Assembly (NCBI GenBank): GCA_964591605.1
Contig: CAZQEN010000437.1
Span: 1 to 5,630, forward strand
Origin: CAYLLT01 sp964591605
Lineage (GTDB): Bacteria; Planctomycetota; Phycisphaerae; UBA1845; PWPN01
DNA: 5,630 nucleotides
Direction of reading: 5' to 3'
This document shows, piece after piece, positions 4,344 through 5,630 of this stretch (position 1 is its first letter; the number at the start of each line of letters is the position of its first letter). The translations under genes were made by a program, and so were the position numbers. The notes beneath the pieces were generated by a model. It saw only the letters and a program-made list of their open reading frames with translations, was not told the DNA's origin and made no database searches.

Positions 4344-5630
4344 TCATTCAGTCGATTCCGATCCGACCGGCGCCAGAGGGGGGTTTTTGCCAGACTCGAC
4401 CGCCTCCAGCTTGCGCTGGACGCGTTCGAGCAGATTCTTTTCGGCGGTGGATTCGCCTTCTGCAAGCTGGTCGTGATGAATTTCGAGCGCCCGCTTCCAG
4501 TTGGCGATTGCGGTCTTGCGGTCGCCGAGCCGCCACTGGGCGTCGGCGAGATGGTCGTGGATGACGGGGTCTTCGCCCTCTTCGAGGGAGGCGCCCCATT
4601 CGAGCCAGCGCCGCGCCTCCTCGAAGCGGCTCAGCTTGTAGAGCACCCACCCGTAGCTGTCGAGGTAGGCGGCGGTGGTCGGCTCCGCACCGACGGCCAG
4701 GGCGATCAGGCGGCGGGCCTCGTCCAGGTGCCGGCCGGTATCGGCCAGCGAATAGCCCAGGTCGTTGCAGATCCCCGGATCGCCCGGGTCGAGGGCCAGG
4801 GCCTCGCGCAGGCGCTGTTCGGCGACCTCGATCTGGCCCTGGCGGTGATAGGCCAGGTACATCTGCCGGAGAATGTCGGCCTTGCGCGGGTTGACGGCGG
4901 CCTCGACGAGTTTCCTGGCCCGCTCGAACTCCCGGAGGATGATCTGCTTGTCTTCTTCGGAATCGGCGGCGTCGGCCAGCTTCTGATACTGCTGCTTGCG
5001 CTGCTCGAGACCCGCCTCCAGCTCCTCGTTGAGATCGCTGAGCATCTTGTTGAGATAGCGAGTCGCCTCCTCGGGGCGATCCGCCTGGACGTAAACGTGA
5101 GCCAGCCGCTTCTTGAGCTCGTAGGCGAAGAGCTCCGGGCCGGTGGCCTCGATCTGCATGATCAACTGGCGGAGGGTGACGATCGCCGGATCGTAGCGCC
5201 TGGCAGCGGCGAAGAGCTGGGCCACGGCCAGGAGCCGGCCCTGCTTTCGCTCCGGTTTGTCGGTGGCGGCAAGCAGACCTTTGGCGATATCGATGGCTCC
5301 GGCGTAGCGCTGGGCGGCCTGCAGCCAGTCCCCGACGTATTCGAGGCGATCGTGATGGTCGTCGGGATCGGGATCGCGCGACATCCATTCGAGGGCGCGG
5401 GCGACGGCCTCATCCTTGCGATCCGCGCGGATCAGGCCGAGCAGGAGCAGGCGGTGCAGCTCCGGGCTCTCAGGTCCGGCGGCGAGCCATTCCCTGCATC
5501 GGGCCAGGTAGCGGTCGTAGTCTTCTGCCGCCAGGTCGGTCTGCAGGAGTTGGATGCGGTATCGCTGGCGGAGGCGGTCGTTGTCGACGTCGGCGAGCCA
5601 CTCTTCGTTGAGCCGGCGGGCCTGGTCGAA
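4344..5630 (-). CDS. Tetratricopeptide-repeat protein, 5' end outside the window
   Basis: The frame is open from the window edge to TGA at 4344-4346, giving 428 visible residues; the N-terminus is missing. The Met codon at 5384 sits inside a helical context (ALEW-M-SRDPDPDD) with no ribosome-binding site near, so it is probably internal. Helical, Leu/Ala/Arg-rich repeats fill the protein. A charged, coiled-coil-like stretch spans visible residues about 198-246. Four clear TPR units follow at about 254-284, 285-317, 320-353 and 355-388, with the blocks NDLGYSLADTG (289-299), AYLDSYGWVLYKLSRFEEAR (321-340) and a DHLADAQWRLGD block (359-370) that are strongly conserved in a widespread class of bacterial TPR proteins. 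TPRs are protein-protein scaffolds; partner and location are unknown, since any signal peptide would lie off the window. The tail after residue 400 is short, with a KNPPLAP stretch. It is probably co-transcribed with yebC. Confidence 0.9.
   Translation of the reverse strand, partial: FDQARRLNEEWLADVDNDRLRQRYRIQLLQTDLAAEDYDRYLARCREWLAAGPESPELHRLLLLGLIRADRKDEAVARALEWMSRDPDPDDHHDRLEYVGDWLQAAQRYAGAIDIAKGLLAATDKPERKQGRLLAVAQLFAAARRYDPAIVTLRQLIMQIEATGPELFAYELKKRLAHVYVQADRPEEATRYLNKMLSDLNEELEAGLEQRKQQYQKLADAADSEEDKQIILREFERARKLVEAAVNPRKADILRQMYLAYHRQGQIEVAEQRLREALALDPGDPGICNDLGYSLADTGRHLDEARRLIALAVGAEPTTAAYLDSYGWVLYKLSRFEEARRWLEWGASLEEGEDPVIHDHLADAQWRLGDRKTAIANWKRALEIHHDQLAEGESTAEKNLLERVQRKLEAVESGKNPPLAPVGSESTE

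Noticed and set aside
4348..5388. Second 346-codon minus-strand frame over the TPR gene
   Set aside because: Shifted reading of the same strand with Arg/Pro-rich text; the frame ending at 4344 has clear TPR consensus blocks.

Overview
The window looks like chromosomal DNA of a high-GC, free-living bacterium, most likely a planctomycete (Phycisphaerae or Pirellulales type). This placement is inferred from gene style: a HAF-repeat secreted protein with a PEP-CTERM tail, a small FHA protein, a cupin and a TPR protein of types common there, loose gene packing, and intergenic spaces rich in palindromic and short-period repeats. No marker gene fixes the taxon, and no phage, transposase, integrase or CRISPR signal is visible.

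Layout, left to right. A secreted HAF-repeat/PEP-CTERM protein (63-1166, +) converges on a tRNA-Asp(GUC) gene (1293-1366, -); a 23-bp-armed inverted repeat (1224-1276) lies between them. The tRNA has a near-consensus sigma70-type promoter (1407-1434, -). Divergent from it is a small two-TM, PH-like membrane protein (1451-1927, +), followed by an FHA phosphothreonine-binding protein (2114-2635, +) with its own candidate promoter. A roughly 490-bp convergent spacer (2636-3125) holds a hairpin on the FHA stop codon, a composite 9-mer/7-mer repeat and a three-way-junction palindrome. The minus strand then carries, in order of transcription, a TPR protein whose 5' end is outside the window (4344-5630), yebC (3560-4306) and a cupin (3126-3491). 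Gaps of 37 and 68 bp suggest one transcription unit.

Functionally the window is a mix: cell-surface protein, tRNA, membrane protein, signalling adaptor, and a TPR/YebC/cupin cluster in which only YebC has a well-grounded role (TACO1-family translation factor). I see no convincing new multi-gene system. The best material for a second look is non-coding: two elaborate intergenic repeats in one convergent spacer and a third in the other convergent spacer, plus a related heptamer tract between cupin and yebC. Among the proteins, the notable oddities are a cupin without the usual metal ligands, a HAF unit shortened by about 18 residues, and a possible lipobox on a PEP-CTERM protein.
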